Positions 35,239-47,900 of a stretch of 64,000 nucleotides of DNA are shown here, piece by piece. Below the pieces are notes generated by a model. That model did no database searches. It was not told the DNA's origin and saw nothing but the letters and a program-made list of their open reading frames with translations. The stretch spans positions 25,134,501-25,198,500 of the forward strand of contig CM027377.1 of assembly GCA_015680905.1 (NCBI GenBank), read 5' to 3'. The DNA is from Coptis chinensis (taxonomy: Eukaryota > Streptophyta > Magnoliopsida > Ranunculales > Ranunculaceae). How positions within the stretch are numbered: the stretch's first letter is position 1; each line of letters starts with the position of its first letter. A program made the translations under genes and the position numbers.

Positions 35239-36955
35239 TTAAAAAAACTGCATCCTTGACTCGAGCCAAATTAAAGGACTTCCAACATTAAAGCCATCCA
35301 AAAATCTAACTCCATCTTGGGGCCCATCGTAAACAAGAGCATCACCAACCAAGACTTCCTCTATGTAGACCTTTTTTTCACCTACGAGAACTTTTCTGCC
35401 ATTGCAATCTCCAGCTGTCTTTGTCATGACATACCCCTTAGCAACCACTACACCATCCCTATCTAATAAGAATACATTTGGTGGAACCAAGCATCTCATA
35501 AGGAGGATTCAAATTTGCAAACATATTCATCAAGTTTTGTTGAGTGGAGTGACGAACAGAACTGGAACCGACTTCAGTTTCTAGTGTTGTTAGGCTGCAC
35601 GGTTGTTGAGTAGTTGATGTTCCATTGTTTTTAACAGCCTTAAGTACATCCTGACACAATTTATAGTAACAATTGGTTATACATAATGAAATTGTATGCA
35701 AGAAAGCACAAGTGCAAACTGCAAACTCACCTTTAACACACCCATGCCATTAGATAAGGAAGACTTCATCTCATTCATTTCCCCCTTCAACTCAGAATTG
35801 GATGAAGAGCTTGCTTGCTGCAATAATGCCTTGGCAATATCTGTACATTGCAATTGCTTCTTAGACTTGTTAGAGCTGATTCCACGAGTTCTACCCCCTT
35901 TGTCAGGCCTAAAGACTTCAGACAACTCATCATTATCGAAGTCTACTTCCATTACACTGCCTTCACCACCCGCGCTTGCTTCTTTTCTTCTTTTATTAGA
36001 AGCCTCCACTTGTTCCTATATGAGTAATACATGCATAAATTATGAGAATGGTATACAAGTATGCAATATAGTCTATATACAATACCAACACACAGGTAAG
36101 TTCAAGCTTCAATGTTATTAGAACTTACATAATGGGTTTGAGCGCTCGCTAATATAGTTCCATCACGACGCTCATGTCCTTTTTTCCAACTATCTACCCG
36201 TCCATGTTTTCTACTATGATCTTCTTTATCCTACAAAAAAAACCCTTAATAGTTGTTAGCATAAGGTGATAAGAAAATGTTAGTACAAGAATAGACACCT
36301 ACCATTTTATCCAATTTATAAACATATGCCCCGCCCATTAGTATGTCGATATATGTTCTTTTTGGCATTCTCAGCATTCTTTGCGTTTCTAGCTCTCACT
36401 TCAGCAATACTCTCATTTCTGACAAACGCAGCCCAATGATTTGGATCCTTGCCATTTGGGCATGCTGCAATAGCTTCTTCCACGCTCCTGCACTTACGCA
36501 AAATCTCTTTCCGAAAGGCATACTTTGCTGATCTGAACTTTTGGGGAAAGTCCTTTTCAACTTCTCGGCGTGTTATTGCTTGGTGAACATTAGGCTCAAA
36601 TTCTTCCTACGTGAACAAAGTGATGTTTGTTCATTTCATATTAAGTAAATTTCCACACATAGGGCTAGACAACATGTAGATATAGGATTGGAAAAACATA
36701 CTAATTATCAAGAATAATGAATGCTATCATTGAAATTAAAGTACATGTAAACCATACCATTAATTTGTTCCAGACATTATCCTTGAAGCTTCCATCTATT
36801 TTTCTCCAATCTTTGTAATGAATTGGAATATGAGCTCGAACATAAACTCCAACCTGGGTATTCCATTTGGCATGGTTAGGACCCACAATGACGCCATCCC
36901 CATTGAACTCTATAGGTAACTTGGTAATCATTGGTGAGGCTTTCGAAGGCTGAGA
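35239..36955 (-). pseudogene. CACTA second gene, TNPA-like (plant transposase of the Ptta/En/Spm family)
   Basis: Five exon-like segments on the minus strand: 36955-36760 (LPIEFNGDGVIVGPNHAKW, VYVRAHIPIHYKDWRKI), 36606-36316 (NHWAAFVRNESIAEVRARNA, HTNGRG), 36233-36130, 36015-35731 and 35653-35239. The first two are the core of the Transposase_24 family. The C-terminal part reads GVVVAKGYVMT and GSPLIWLESRMQ, like the conserved tail of these proteins. TNPA-type proteins bind subterminal repeats and help TNPD. A one-base frame change is needed near 35490 to join the last two open stretches. The second exon runs to a stop at 36316 unless spliced earlier. Exon borders are approximate. Confidence 0.8.
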
Positions 36956-37272
36956 TGTATGTGAGTCGGAAGTTAAATTATATTATGAGATGGAAGTGGG
37001 ACTAAACTCGAAGACTGGGAAGCAGTATGTTGTGATTGACCTGATGACATTATTAAATAGTCTAATATGACAAAAAAATTGTTAGAACAGAGAGGTAAAA
37101 CTAGGATACCACAAAAAAATGACAAAGTTCAAAAGTATACATTTATAAAGACCACTCTTGATAATAAAAAAACACAACTCTCACCTAATTGCACAAACAA
37201 ACTTCAAAATAGAAAAAAGTAGAAAATGAGAAGTTCGCATGCAACTAAGAATCTTAAAAATATCTAAGAATC

Positions 37273-40200
37273 TTAAAAATATGATAATGTAACTATTACA
37301 ATCAGGTTAGCTAGACTTTGCATCAAAGGCTGCAAATTAGGTTGGTCCTCAAGAATAGATTGGAAGTCGGTTGGTGCATCTAGTTCATCAACTCGACTTG
37401 TCAATCGCCTAGGTGAATTTATGATTACCCACCAATTAGGATTTCTCAAATCCTTTGAGTAAAATACTTGACTAGCCTCGGAAGCAAGAATCGCCGGCTT
37501 ATCAATATACTGATCAACACTCTTTAGCCTCTTGAGATTAACCATCACCAAATTAGAATCTTGACAGAGTTTACAACCATTGGTCTTGTCCTCCACCCTC
37601 ACCCAATTGCAGTAAAAGATAACATGCTGGAAGGTCGTATAGTCTAGCTCTATTATCTATTGGATAACCCCATACCACTTAGTCGATGCATCAATGGGAT
37701 TTTTGTCCTTCCTACTTGACGTAAATGTAGTGATTGCATTCATGCAAACACCACTGTCTTGTGTGGCAATTGTTTCGTCATGCGACCTAGTAGAGAACAC
37801 AAAACCATTAACACGGTACTTTTTATACGTTTTAGCTTTGAACAAGGGTCCTTGGACAAATCGCCATAAGTCACGAATTTGTGTCTTTTTCAGCCAACAA
37901 CTGTGAAGTGAAAAAAAAATGACAATTAGAAAGTTAAACGTACAAATTGTAATATCCTAGTAAACTAAATACATGAATATAAGAAAACAATACCTTGTCA
38001 TATAACCACACAATGAACTCAGTCTGCATCTCCACTTCTATCTTTGCTATCCCTTTTCTTCTACCACGTGCACTTGCTTGCAAGGCACGATACTCACTAC
38101 AATTTGTTTATGCAGTTTGACATGACTATTTATTACGACTTTCTAGACTAGTCATTTCAAGTCAAATGTGTCAAAAAAGAAATCAAACCTATAATGTTCA
38201 TCAAAATTTTCGACGTCTAGTCAAAAAAGAACCCATCTACGGATTTGTATCCATTGTTCCTTGCCTAGGGTCACAATTTTACCCTCAAGTATAGGCCCCT
38301 CATCACAATACTCTCCATCTTCATCTAGAAACACCTCACGAGTAGCTTTATGATTTCCATCCCGTGAATTTGGCATGTACTCCATAGCATACCTAACAGA
38401 TTCAGAAACAATATAGGACTCCACAATGGAGCCTTCAACATAGCGTTTATTGCTCGGAATATTTTTACACTCCTTCATTGCCCTATTAAAATAAACAAAT
38501 CCAAAATTGTACTTTGTAGTTTCGATGATAATTGTCGTTAAATATGAAATAAAGGTAAAATTGTACATACCGTTCAAATGGAAACATCCACCTAGGATAC
38601 ACGGGTCCACAAATCAGCCCTTCATCAGCCAAATGCACCAAGGGGTGGATGTTGATATAAAAAAAAGCTGTTGGAAAATACTTTTCCAGCACACACAATG
38701 CCTATGCTACCATGTATTTGGCAACTTGGATTTCCTTTCGGATTAAGACTTTCGAACATAGGAGATTAAAGAATAAGCTAATCTGGTGAATAGCTTTATG
38801 TAAATCACGGTGTTTTGGAAAAGCGTGTTGAAGCAAAACTGGAAGCAAGTAACACATAATCACGTGATAGTCGTGTGATTTCATTGTAAACAAACCAGGA
38901 AGACTCAAAGTGACAACATTTTTTAAATTCGACGAAAAACCTGAAGGAAGCTTCAAGTTCTTCAAAATTGCGCAAAACTCAAGTTTCTCATCTTTATTCA
39001 AGACAAATGGGGCCTTTGGTTTAACAGATCTCCCTGAGATTGGGTCTGTTTGCATCCACTAACCACTATGAATCCCCATTTTCTTCAAATCCTCTCGCGC
39101 CTGTATTGTATCCTTTGTTTTCTCTTTCTTGTCAAGAATCACATTTATTATGTGTTCTGCCACATTCTTCTCATCGTGCATCATATCAATAACATGTCGA
39201 ATCTTATGTTTCGGCCAATATTCCAGTTCAAAGAGAATAGACCTCTTATACCATGCTTCAGTAACTTCATAATCTTCATCATCTTCATCATCTCCAATAG
39301 CAACCACATCTACATCATCAACACTCCGTTTGACACCTTTTAATACTTTACCAGGTACATAATAGACACAAATTAGCATTTTCTCAATTACTTCTCCCTT
39401 TAACCTTGGTGGAGGGGGGTTTAACTCTTTTGTCTTAAGTCCTAAGTACTTGCCCTGCCTAAATAGGTGATCAGATTTAAGAAACATCCGGTAATTTGTA
39501 TAAACGATCTTCCTTGCATTCCCAAGATGCATAGACGGAGTTTCATCACCACAAATAGGACAAGCTTTGTAACCATGTGTTACACAGCCTAATAAGTTAC
39601 CATGCGCAGGTAAATCATGAATCCCCCACATCAACATAGCCCTCAAAGTAAAGTGCTCCCTTTTGTACATGTCATAAATTCCATAACTGTTGTAACTCAT
39701 CAACTAGTGGTTGAAAAAATACATCAATGTTTTGACTCGGTGCCTTTGGCCATAGTATTAATAATGACATCATATGGAACTCAGATTTCATGCACAAAGA
39801 CGGAGGGAGATTATAAGGAACTATGTAAACAGGCCAACAACTGTAACCAGTGGATTGAACTCCACGTGGATTGAATCCATCAATTGCAATCCCAAGCCAA
39901 ACATTACGCCCTTCCTTAGCAAAGTATGGCCAGTCATCTTTACATGTCTTCCACTAAAGTGAATTGATTGGGTGTCGCATATAATTTGAAGAAGGTGTCG
40001 CTCTATCATGCCATGTCATTTCACATGCTATCCATGGTATTGTGTACAACCTCTTGAGTCTTGGAATCAAAGGAAAATGTCTTAATACTTTTCTCGCCTC
40101 TTTTGTTTCTTTCTTCCCCATTTTCCCCTCATTCACTTTGTATCTAGGTGTTTCACATTGAGGACATACCGTTAAGTCAGCTTCAGTCTTCCAATATAAC

Positions 40201-40901
40201 ATACAGTTGTTTTCGCATGCATCTATACACTTGGCTTTCGTTCCCAAATCTTTTAACATTGCCTTCATTACAGGATACTTTAAAAGCAACGTGTTTACTT
40301 CCGGCAACCATTTTCTTAACATGGACAAGAGTGCGGTCACACTGTTTCCTGACCAATTATATTGCTTCTTCAAGTTTTGTAGGTTCACCACTGCAGAGAG
40401 AGTTGTTATAGGAGCCTCGCATGAAGGGTATAATTTTTCTTCTGCTTTTTGTTTATATTCATTATACCTCTTACCCAAATCTAGTTCAAGAACATATGGT
40501 GGTTCCAAATCTCCACCCTCACTTTCATCGCCTCCATTCAAATCACCTACTAGCCCTTCATGTATGCCATAAGCAATGTCAACAAGATTCCCCATTCTGA
40601 GTCCTTCAGCCTCATAGTTTTCTTCTACATCTCAGTCTACCATTCGATCCTTATATGGGTTCTCACCATGTAAAACCCATACACGGTATGTTGATTCTAT
40701 ACCATGCAAAATCAAATGTTTTCTCACTATATCAAATGGAAACCTTTTCCTATTTCGGCACTTATTACAAGGGCAAGGACACGTGGTCGATGTAGGGTCC
40801 TTGTCACTAGCAAATTGAATAAAATCCGACACCCCTTGCTTGTATACAATCCCAAATTTGTCAATTTCATTCATCCAATCCTTTGGAATTGGTTGAGACA
40901 T
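37273..40901 (-). pseudogene. CACTA main transposase, TNPD/TNP2-type
   Basis: The ATG at 40901 lies just after a TTTTGCAG acceptor, implying an upstream leader exon. The N-terminus is a transposase-associated domain (MSQPIPKDWMNEIDKFGIVY, with CPCNKCRN). The TNP2 core follows (NVWLGIAIDGFNPRGVQ, VYIVPYNLPPSLCMK, HGNLLGCVTHGYKACPICG), then a DUF4218 region (MKSHDYHVIMCYLLPVLL, GPVYPRWMFPFER). An intron with borders 38570 and 38483 restores the frame (FER-AMKE). Further exons at about 38102-37995 and 37895-37273 encode the DUF4216 region (YGVIQ, ASEASQVFYSKD). In-frame stops near 40632, 39954, 39057, 38700, 38221 and 37657, and a frameshift near 39690, disable it. The TNPD protein normally cleaves the CACTA ends. 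Confidence 0.9.
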
Positions 40902-40913
40902 ACTGCAAAATAA

Positions 40914-43859
40914 CTCCTTACACTACACCGTTTAGAATAAAATAAAATCTACGCAAAATAGTTTAGAGGCAAAAGGATGGAAGTGACTTCGAGCTTGCAA
41001 TATGACATATACAGACACAACTATTTACTAAACTTCATTATACCAAATCAGGGAGTTCCTTCAATATGCAAGTCTAGTATAGGTATTAGCAGAGTATCAT
41101 TTTTTTTCGGTAGAAATATCGGCAAAGTATCAAATCACTAAGGTAAGTATACTCAATATTTCAATCCAGTCACCATAACAAATTTGACAAGGAAACACTA
41201 AAGAAAAATACAAACACTCGAGTTCACTCATGGCAATGACGACAAGATATTTGTCCAAATAATGACATGTAAGAAAAGATCTCTCAAAGTCAGTTTTAAC
41301 ACCATCGATTAGTTTACTTACCACAATCATTTTACTTGAAAAAAAAACTATAGAGATAAAACAACGATAATAACATGTAAACAGATAATAACCACAAAGA
41401 TGCATTTCCACAAACAATCCAGAGACTCAAAAGAAGAGGTCAAATAGCATAGTATTCATATATTGAATAGTACTAATAGAGCATACCCATTACATGCCTG
41501 ATTAAACCAACAAACTGAAACAGAGAACTAACAACTCCCAAAAATAATTATTTTTTATGCCTGATTGTTATGTAATTTGCGTTTTTCTTGGTTACAAAAT
41601 TATTTGCGTGAGTTTCTAATGGGCTTTGAATTTTATATTGTATATTTCCAATCGTTTTTGGATGTGTTTTAAGGGGTTGCATTTTTGTGGCAAGTATGAT
41701 GTGGTCTTTGGGCTCATGGCATGTTAAGGATTTCTTACGTTTTAATGTGATAGTTCTGTTTTTTTTATACGTAAACAAGTTTGAACAATCTTGTACATTT
41801 AAAACAGATAAGTGTCCTTTTCATTACACATCATGATATGGTTCCAATTTTGAAAGAGAGATCAACATTTATTTGTATAATTGTATCTAATCATTTTTTC
41901 ATTGGTTAATTAGACTAAACCCCCCATTTTATATACATGTTTAGACTAAACCCCCATTTTATGATTCCTTAGACATAAACCCCCGTTCTATTTTCTCCCC
42001 ATCACACCAACGTCAATATTTTACTTAATACCCTAACTGCCCTTCCCCAACTTGAAATAAATCTAGCAACATTCGTTCTGTTTCACACTCCCTTTCTTTA
42101 TAAATCTATCAATACATACCAACCAAATGCAAGTCCCTAATGCATAGCAACATAAAACCATCTACCACACCAGAAGCAAGAACCAAAGCAAATACATCAT
42201 TCTAGATGGTGAGAAAATACAGATTCATTCCAAAATACGGTGTCATTTCACTGTGTAGTTGGCAAAAGAAAAGGATCAGATGCCTCCATAATCATTTTGC
42301 CTTTCAACTAAGATACATTAGTTTGCTAATTAATAGATTTTAAAAGTTTAGATTAATAACCATATGCATAAGGATTTTGGTCCTGAAACTACACATGCAC
42401 TTTACTTTTCAACATAAAACAACTATCTAAACACCTAAATGCAAGTTATATTGTCCAAAAAGCAAGGCTAGCTGCTTAATTATCAGTCTAAGCAACTAGA
42501 AACAACCCACAAATTAGGAGTTCACACTAAGTTCAAAAGATAATGGGTAATGCCAAGTTCGCATAAAATAAACTAGGATAGAGTTCAAATTCATGCATGG
42601 GAGAAGAACCCTTAGGATCAGGAGATATATATCTCAAGCAACCAAGAGCCTTTAAAGAGACCCGGTCATACCGACGGCGAAGACCCATAGCCCCTGGAGT
42701 TTCTAAGTTCCACGATCGCCTATCACCCTGCCGAGCTATCTCGAGCTCACCGGAGAAATGATTGTTCATGGATTGTGAAAGCGACCCGGACCAAAGTCAC
42801 GTGGCATTTCACGGGGCGCCACCAACTTCATTGCCCTTAAAGCTCCACGAAGTTGCTTTCGTGAAATTGGTCACCGCAGCCTTTGTGAGTTCTTTGTAGA
42901 TTGAGCCGTGGATGTCCTTTCACCATTCACCAAATTATTGACAACAAGATTGGATGTGTGGCTTCGGGGTCCCCATGGTGAAAAAACATTTTCCCAGAAT
43001 TAGGAGTTCAAAGTAAATCCAGTTGAACTTCACATTCTAGAATAAGCTAACTGTATAAAATAAAATAAAAAAATTGCTTTTCTTTTGCAAAATCAGTTGC
43101 CAAGCATGAGTGTTTGCTAACTAAAAAACAATTTTGCTATTCTTCTAAACCAAATGTGTCTATTCTCGTAACCAATTTCGGTTGTCGAAGATGAACTAAT
43201 TCATGACCATCGAAAGAACATAACATCTACAATAACCGTTAAAATGTGGTGAAAACATTGAATAGTTCTCCTACGCCTTTGCACTAACAATAAGAAGAAA
43301 TTTTGGTATATCTAGACCGCAGAATTTACAGCAAACACAAAGTGGTAAACCTTTAATAACATTCAGTTCCAAACTTTTGTGTCGTAGCTTACACTAAACA
43401 CAAGGCCCAAAATATTAACGTTGGTGTGATGGGGAGAAAACAAAATCAGGCATAAGCCCTACAATCATCCCCTTTGCAAAGAAAAACAATCAGACTAAAA
43501 GATAGAGAGCACGCACAAATGAAAATAAAAAATCGTACCTTTTGCAGCAACTCAAATTGAACTTGGACTGAATCAAACCGAGCAAATCCCTCACTGAAGA
43601 ATTAATCCAACTGAAGAAAGAGAGAGAGAAAGAAGTTAATTACCAAACCCTACGTAATTGAAAGGAAGAGGAAGGGGAAGGCATACTTACAAGCGGTGGC
43701 AGCAAATAACTTAAGAACAAAACAAATTTGAGAGAGATTGAAAGAAATTGGAGAAATATAAAGATAGTTTGTTTCCATATTTAAAGAGTTGCGATACGTG
43801 AAACTCAAAAAGAGCGCAAGCTTTTAGCAGTTTCCCAAATTTCTAATTTTTTTGTGTGT
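40914..43859 (-). other. CACTA region upstream of TNPD: leader, introns and no recognised gene
   Basis: The stretch is AT-rich with no family match. A CTT-GTAAGTATG donor on the minus strand near 43690 and a TATA-like CTTTATATTT near 43754-43763 would suit a promoter and first non-coding exon for TNPD, since the TNPD ATG directly follows an acceptor. A GC-richer patch at 42590-42960, with a 78-codon open frame (42533-42769), may be another captured fragment; I do not recognise it. Promoter and splice calls are inference. Confidence 0.35.
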
Positions 43860-44040
43860 TTTTTTTTAATGTTCACGGTTTGCTAGCGCATAAGTTTCGT
43901 AAGAAAATTAAAACAAAATGTTAGAAATTAATTCAATTTTAATGGAAAATCATTGTAACAGTTTTTCATAATTGCTCACGGTATTAAAGTGAGAGGAACT
44001 CTCTCACGCTTAAAAAATGTTACTAATGAAAAAAAGTGAA
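43860..44040. repeat. Right subterminal repeats of the CACTA element
   Basis: Degenerate copies of the left-end motif (TCACGGT, TGTAACAG, TGTTACTAA) lie within 200 bp of the right terminus. They are fewer and weaker than at the left end. Confidence 0.55.
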
Positions 44041-44049
44041 TGTGACTAA

Positions 44050-44069
44050 TATCCTGTTTTGGTGTAGTG
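44050..44069. repeat. Right terminal inverted repeat of the CACTA element
   Basis: Read on the minus strand it is CACTACACCAAAACAGGATA, a canonical CACTA start, followed on the plus strand by the TTC duplication. Confidence 0.93.
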
Positions 44070-44072
44070 TTC

Positions 44073-44127
44073 ACATCTTATTCTACTACTTTGATATTAT
44101 TACTCTCTCTTAGTAAATCGTTTATCA
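44073..44127 (+). repeat. 3' LTR of element D, right remnant after the CACTA insertion
   Basis: The sequence following the second TTC copy ends in CGTTTATCA, the same terminus as element A's LTR. Joining it to 973-2055 gives an LTR of about 1.14 kb. The right boundary is an inference from that terminal motif, because the 5' LTR of D and its TSD are outside the window. Confidence 0.5.
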
Positions 44128-44274
44128 ACCTTAACGTGTATTCAAGTAGCTAACGTACAACTGGTGTGGCGAACACGACTACTCCTCTATATCACATGAT
44201 TTAGAGAGTATCAAATCTAATGTTTTCCCTCCATATAAATCTACTATTTCCCATCTCTTTAATATTGTTTTTAC

Positions 44275-44900
44275 AAGACACCCTGAACAAATTAGCCGGG
44301 AAAACGGTGGTTGACAAAGCTACGGAATATGACAAAATGTCTAAGAGACAACAGAAAAGATGGAGACAAAAAAATAAGGAGGTAGTCATTACTGGAGGTA
44401 ATGTAGCTTTGACCAGTGATGGGAGTGGCAGTAGTGAAAACTCAGTTGGCCCTGTTCAAGTATCGGCTACTGTGGTGCTTCCTACCAGTATGGATGATGG
44501 AGTACCTGGCATACCCAAAGACCCACCAGGTCTTGCTAGTAAGGAACCCTTCGTACCATCAGAGGCCAACCACCTTTTCCAAGACAAAGTTGCTAGTCAT
44601 GAGCAACCTAGTAAGCAAGCACCTATGGGATCAGAAATGGTTGTGTTTGAGGACCTACAAACGAACAATGTCGTAGGCACTCATAGCGAACTACTGAGCA
44701 CTAGTAACCCATTTGAGGTTCTGTCAAATAAGAATGAAGAACAGTGTCAGGTGGCAGCAGAGGCCTCAGTAGTGGCTCAGAGATGGGCAAATCAGGTGGA
44801 AGATAGTGCCACCATTACAGTGCCGGATGTGCCAAAAAAAAATCAAAAGAAAGAAAGCGGAAGTGTATCATCCAGATTCGGCTTCACATACATCTACTAG
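44275..44900 (+). pseudogene. LINE ORF1, C-terminal remnant
   Basis: An open frame (reaching back to an ATG at 44220) contains a basic patch (MSKRQQKRWRQKNKE) followed by a Ser/Pro/acidic low-complexity stretch, and stops 33 bases before the ORF2 ATG. Plant LINE ORF1 proteins normally begin with an RNA-binding region and a zinc knuckle. These are missing, in keeping with 5' truncation during insertion. Confidence 0.6.
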
Positions 44901-44933
44901 GTCGCAAGGCCAGTTGTCTCAATCCCTTCTCCA

Positions 44934-47900
44934 ATGAAGATCATATATTGGAACATAAGGGGTGCAAGAAAAGATAAGGGCATTGATCGACTAAAAGAAC
45001 TCTTTCAGTCTCATAACCCAGATTTAGTTTGTTTAGCTGAACCACTTATTAGACCTCAGTTGGACTTCTTATATACGAGAGGTATTAACAATAACTACCA
45101 TGGGGTTTGTTTTCATAATGACAACCCAACCAGAATTGGTAACATTTGGGTTTTTTTACAGAGTCGGCCTCCAAGTTACTCTCATCAGTTCCTCTGACCA
45201 GCAGATTATTGTTCTAGCGGATGATGTGCTTGTATCTTTTGTCCATGCTAACTACTCTCTAGTGCACAGACGAAGGCTCTGGGATCAGCTTAAGTTTATG
45301 AATAACAACAGTCAATGGCTTATAGTAGGAGATTTTAATGTGGTTTTCAGGTATGAAGAGAGAAAAGGCACCAATTTGCCTAACAGAACCGCAATGCAGG
45401 AATTTAACTCTTTTGTTAACTCATGCAATCTTATTGAAGCAAATTTTGATGGATTAAAATTTTCTTGGTCGAATAACAGAAGAGGTCCTCTCAGGGTGTC
45501 TTCAAAACTGGATCGAGTTTTTTTCAATAATGCGTGGAATCTGAAATATGTTGGTTGGAAGTATTCTGTTGGAGCTAGGCAAGCGTCTGATCATGCCCCC
45601 CTCATTGGAGGCTCCCCAAGCATCCCCAAACCCACTAATGCTCCTTTCATATTTCTCAAAGTATGGCTCACACACCTTTCCTTCATGGAACTGGTCACCC
45701 ACAGCTGGAACCAATTTACCGACAGGGGTCCTTTATTGAGAGTAATGAGGAAGTTGCAGAGACTCAAGAGGGACATTAAGAAATGGAACTATGAGGTTTT
45801 TGGGAATGTGGACATCAACATTAGAAAAGCTCAGGAAGTGCTAATAAGTGCGCAATTACTTGTCGAGGACACTGACAATGAAGTACTCATCTCGCAAGCT
45901 ATTCTTAAGGAGGTCGAGTTGGACAATGCAAGGGAGAACCGAGCCAATGTTCTGAAATAGAAAAGTAGAATTCGAACAGATGAGGAGGGAGACAGAAACT
46001 CTGAATACTTCTATAACATTTACAAGCTTAGACAGAGAGCTGCACTGATCACTGAACTTCAAACAGAGGAGGGGGTTTCTCTTATGAACCAGGATCAGAT
46101 TAAACAACACATTGTTGAGTTCTACCAGGACAAATTTAAAGCATCTCCAGTCACGCATGATGACTATCTAATGGGTCTAATTCCTGGACTCATAACTCAA
46201 GATGACAACTTTAACCTCTCCAAAACCCCTGATTACTTGAAGATTGAGAAAACAGTCTTTAGCATGAACTCAAATAGCTCCCCTGGTCCTGACGGCTTCC
46301 AAGGACATTTCTACACCAACTGCTGGAATATTGTAAAGGTGGACATCTGTCTTGTAGTCCAATCTTTTTTCACCAGCAAGATCCTACCAAATGGCCTTAA
46401 CTCTAATTTTATCACTCTTATCCCTAAAGAGAGAAGTGCAAGTAAACTCAATCAATTCTGTCCCATCTGTATGAGGAATTTTCTCTTCAAGAAAATCACT
46501 AAGTTGATGCAAAGAAGACTAAATGGGATAGCGGATAGAATTATAACAAAAGAACAAGTGGGTTTCGTACCAGGGAGATGTTCTCAATCTAGTATTGCTC
46601 TAGCTTCTGAACTTATGAATGAACTTGAATTCAAAAGACATGGGGGTAACATTGCTATGAAGATTGACATTTCACAGGCTTATGACACCATGTCGTGGGA
46701 TTTTCTCTTCAAAGTATTAGCTGCCTTGGGTTTCTCACAGGGGTGGATACAGTGTCTTCACACTATCTTTCACTCTGCACAAATTTCAATCATGGTGAAT
46801 GGTGACCCAGTTGGCTTTTTTCATATAGAAAGAGGCCTAAAGCAGGGCGACCCCCTACCTCCCCTGTTGTTTACCTTGCCTGAAGATGTTCTGAGTAGAG
46901 GCTTGACTTATCTCACTTCAAATAGCATAATCAAGCCTATGGTGTCTCCGAGGGGGTTCCCAGTCCCTAGTCATTTATTGTTTGCGGACGATATTATCAT
47001 TTTTGCAAATGGTCATATTGTAGGGATTCGACACCTCAACTCACTCCTGGAACGATACCAAGCTGCGTCAGGTCAATTTATGAACAAAGCTAAATACAAG
47101 ATCTTTTTTGGTGCTTTCTCTCAACTCAGGAAGGTCAGAACTCTTCGAGAGTTAAATATTTCAGAGGGATCATTACCGGAAAAATATCTTGGTGTCCCTC
47201 TGACACAAGGTAGAGTTACTAAGTCTATTGTCTATCCTGTTCTGGATAGCATTAAGAAAAAGCTTTCGAGTTGGAAGGGGTGTATGCTATCTTTTCAAGG
47301 AAGGAGTGTTCTGATTAAGGTTGTCATCAACAACATTTCCATTTACAATATGTCCATATACAAATGGCCATCTCTTATGATCAAGGAAGCAGAAACATGG
47401 ATTAGAAATTTTCTATGGACTGGGGATGCATCAAAAAAGAGAGCAACGACTGTTAGCTGGGAAAAGGTCTGCAAGCCTTACGATGAAGGTGGTCTTGGTA
47501 TTAGGAGATTGAAAGACATCAATAAATCCATGTTAATGAAGCTAGCCTGGAAATTCCTAAGTGAAGATGATGATTTTGTGAAGTTCATGCAGCACAAGTA
47601 TAAGAACAGCAGGGGTGACCTTATTGAGTACCACAAAAGGTCTTCGGTTTGGGGAGGCATCAAAGAAACACTCACTGAGATACTACCTCGATCGCAATGG
47701 GCAGTGGGTAATGGCGAAAAGATAGACTTATGGAGAGACAATTGGCTGCAATCTTCTTCTCTTAAATCTATTCTAAGCCTTAGCTCTCATAATCTAAGGG
47801 GATATGATGCACTGCCAAGGTGAGCTCGCTCTTGATTAATAATGACTTGGTCACTCCAAATCCTCTCTCTTCTCTCCTTGACGTTGCTAGTCTAAATACA

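Larger units (their letters stand above)
2056..44069 (-). mobile_element. CACTA (En/Spm) DNA transposon with captured host gene fragments; interrupted by nested gypsy elements
   Basis: The left terminus CACTCTACCAAAACAGGATA (2056-2075) is matched at the right by the inverse of CACTACACCAAAACAGGATA (44050-44069). Both are flanked by the 3-bp duplication TTC (2053-2055 and 44070-44072), as CACTA transposases produce. Without the nested element A the transposon is about 14.5 kb. It carries a TNPD-type transposase and a TNPA-like second protein on the minus strand, subterminal repeats at both ends, and exon-like pieces of unrelated host genes. It is probably immobile now: both genes contain stops or frameshifts, although the ends are well preserved. 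Confidence 0.93.

Noticed and set aside
42533..42769. 78-codon frame as a gene of the CACTA element
   Set aside because: No known CACTA protein matches and it has no splice context I could confirm; only noted as a possible captured fragment.
44128..44275. Continuation of the D LTR beyond CGTTTATCA
   Set aside because: No similarity to the LTRs of A, B or E was found here. It is either LINE 5' sequence or old flanking DNA, which cannot be settled by eye.
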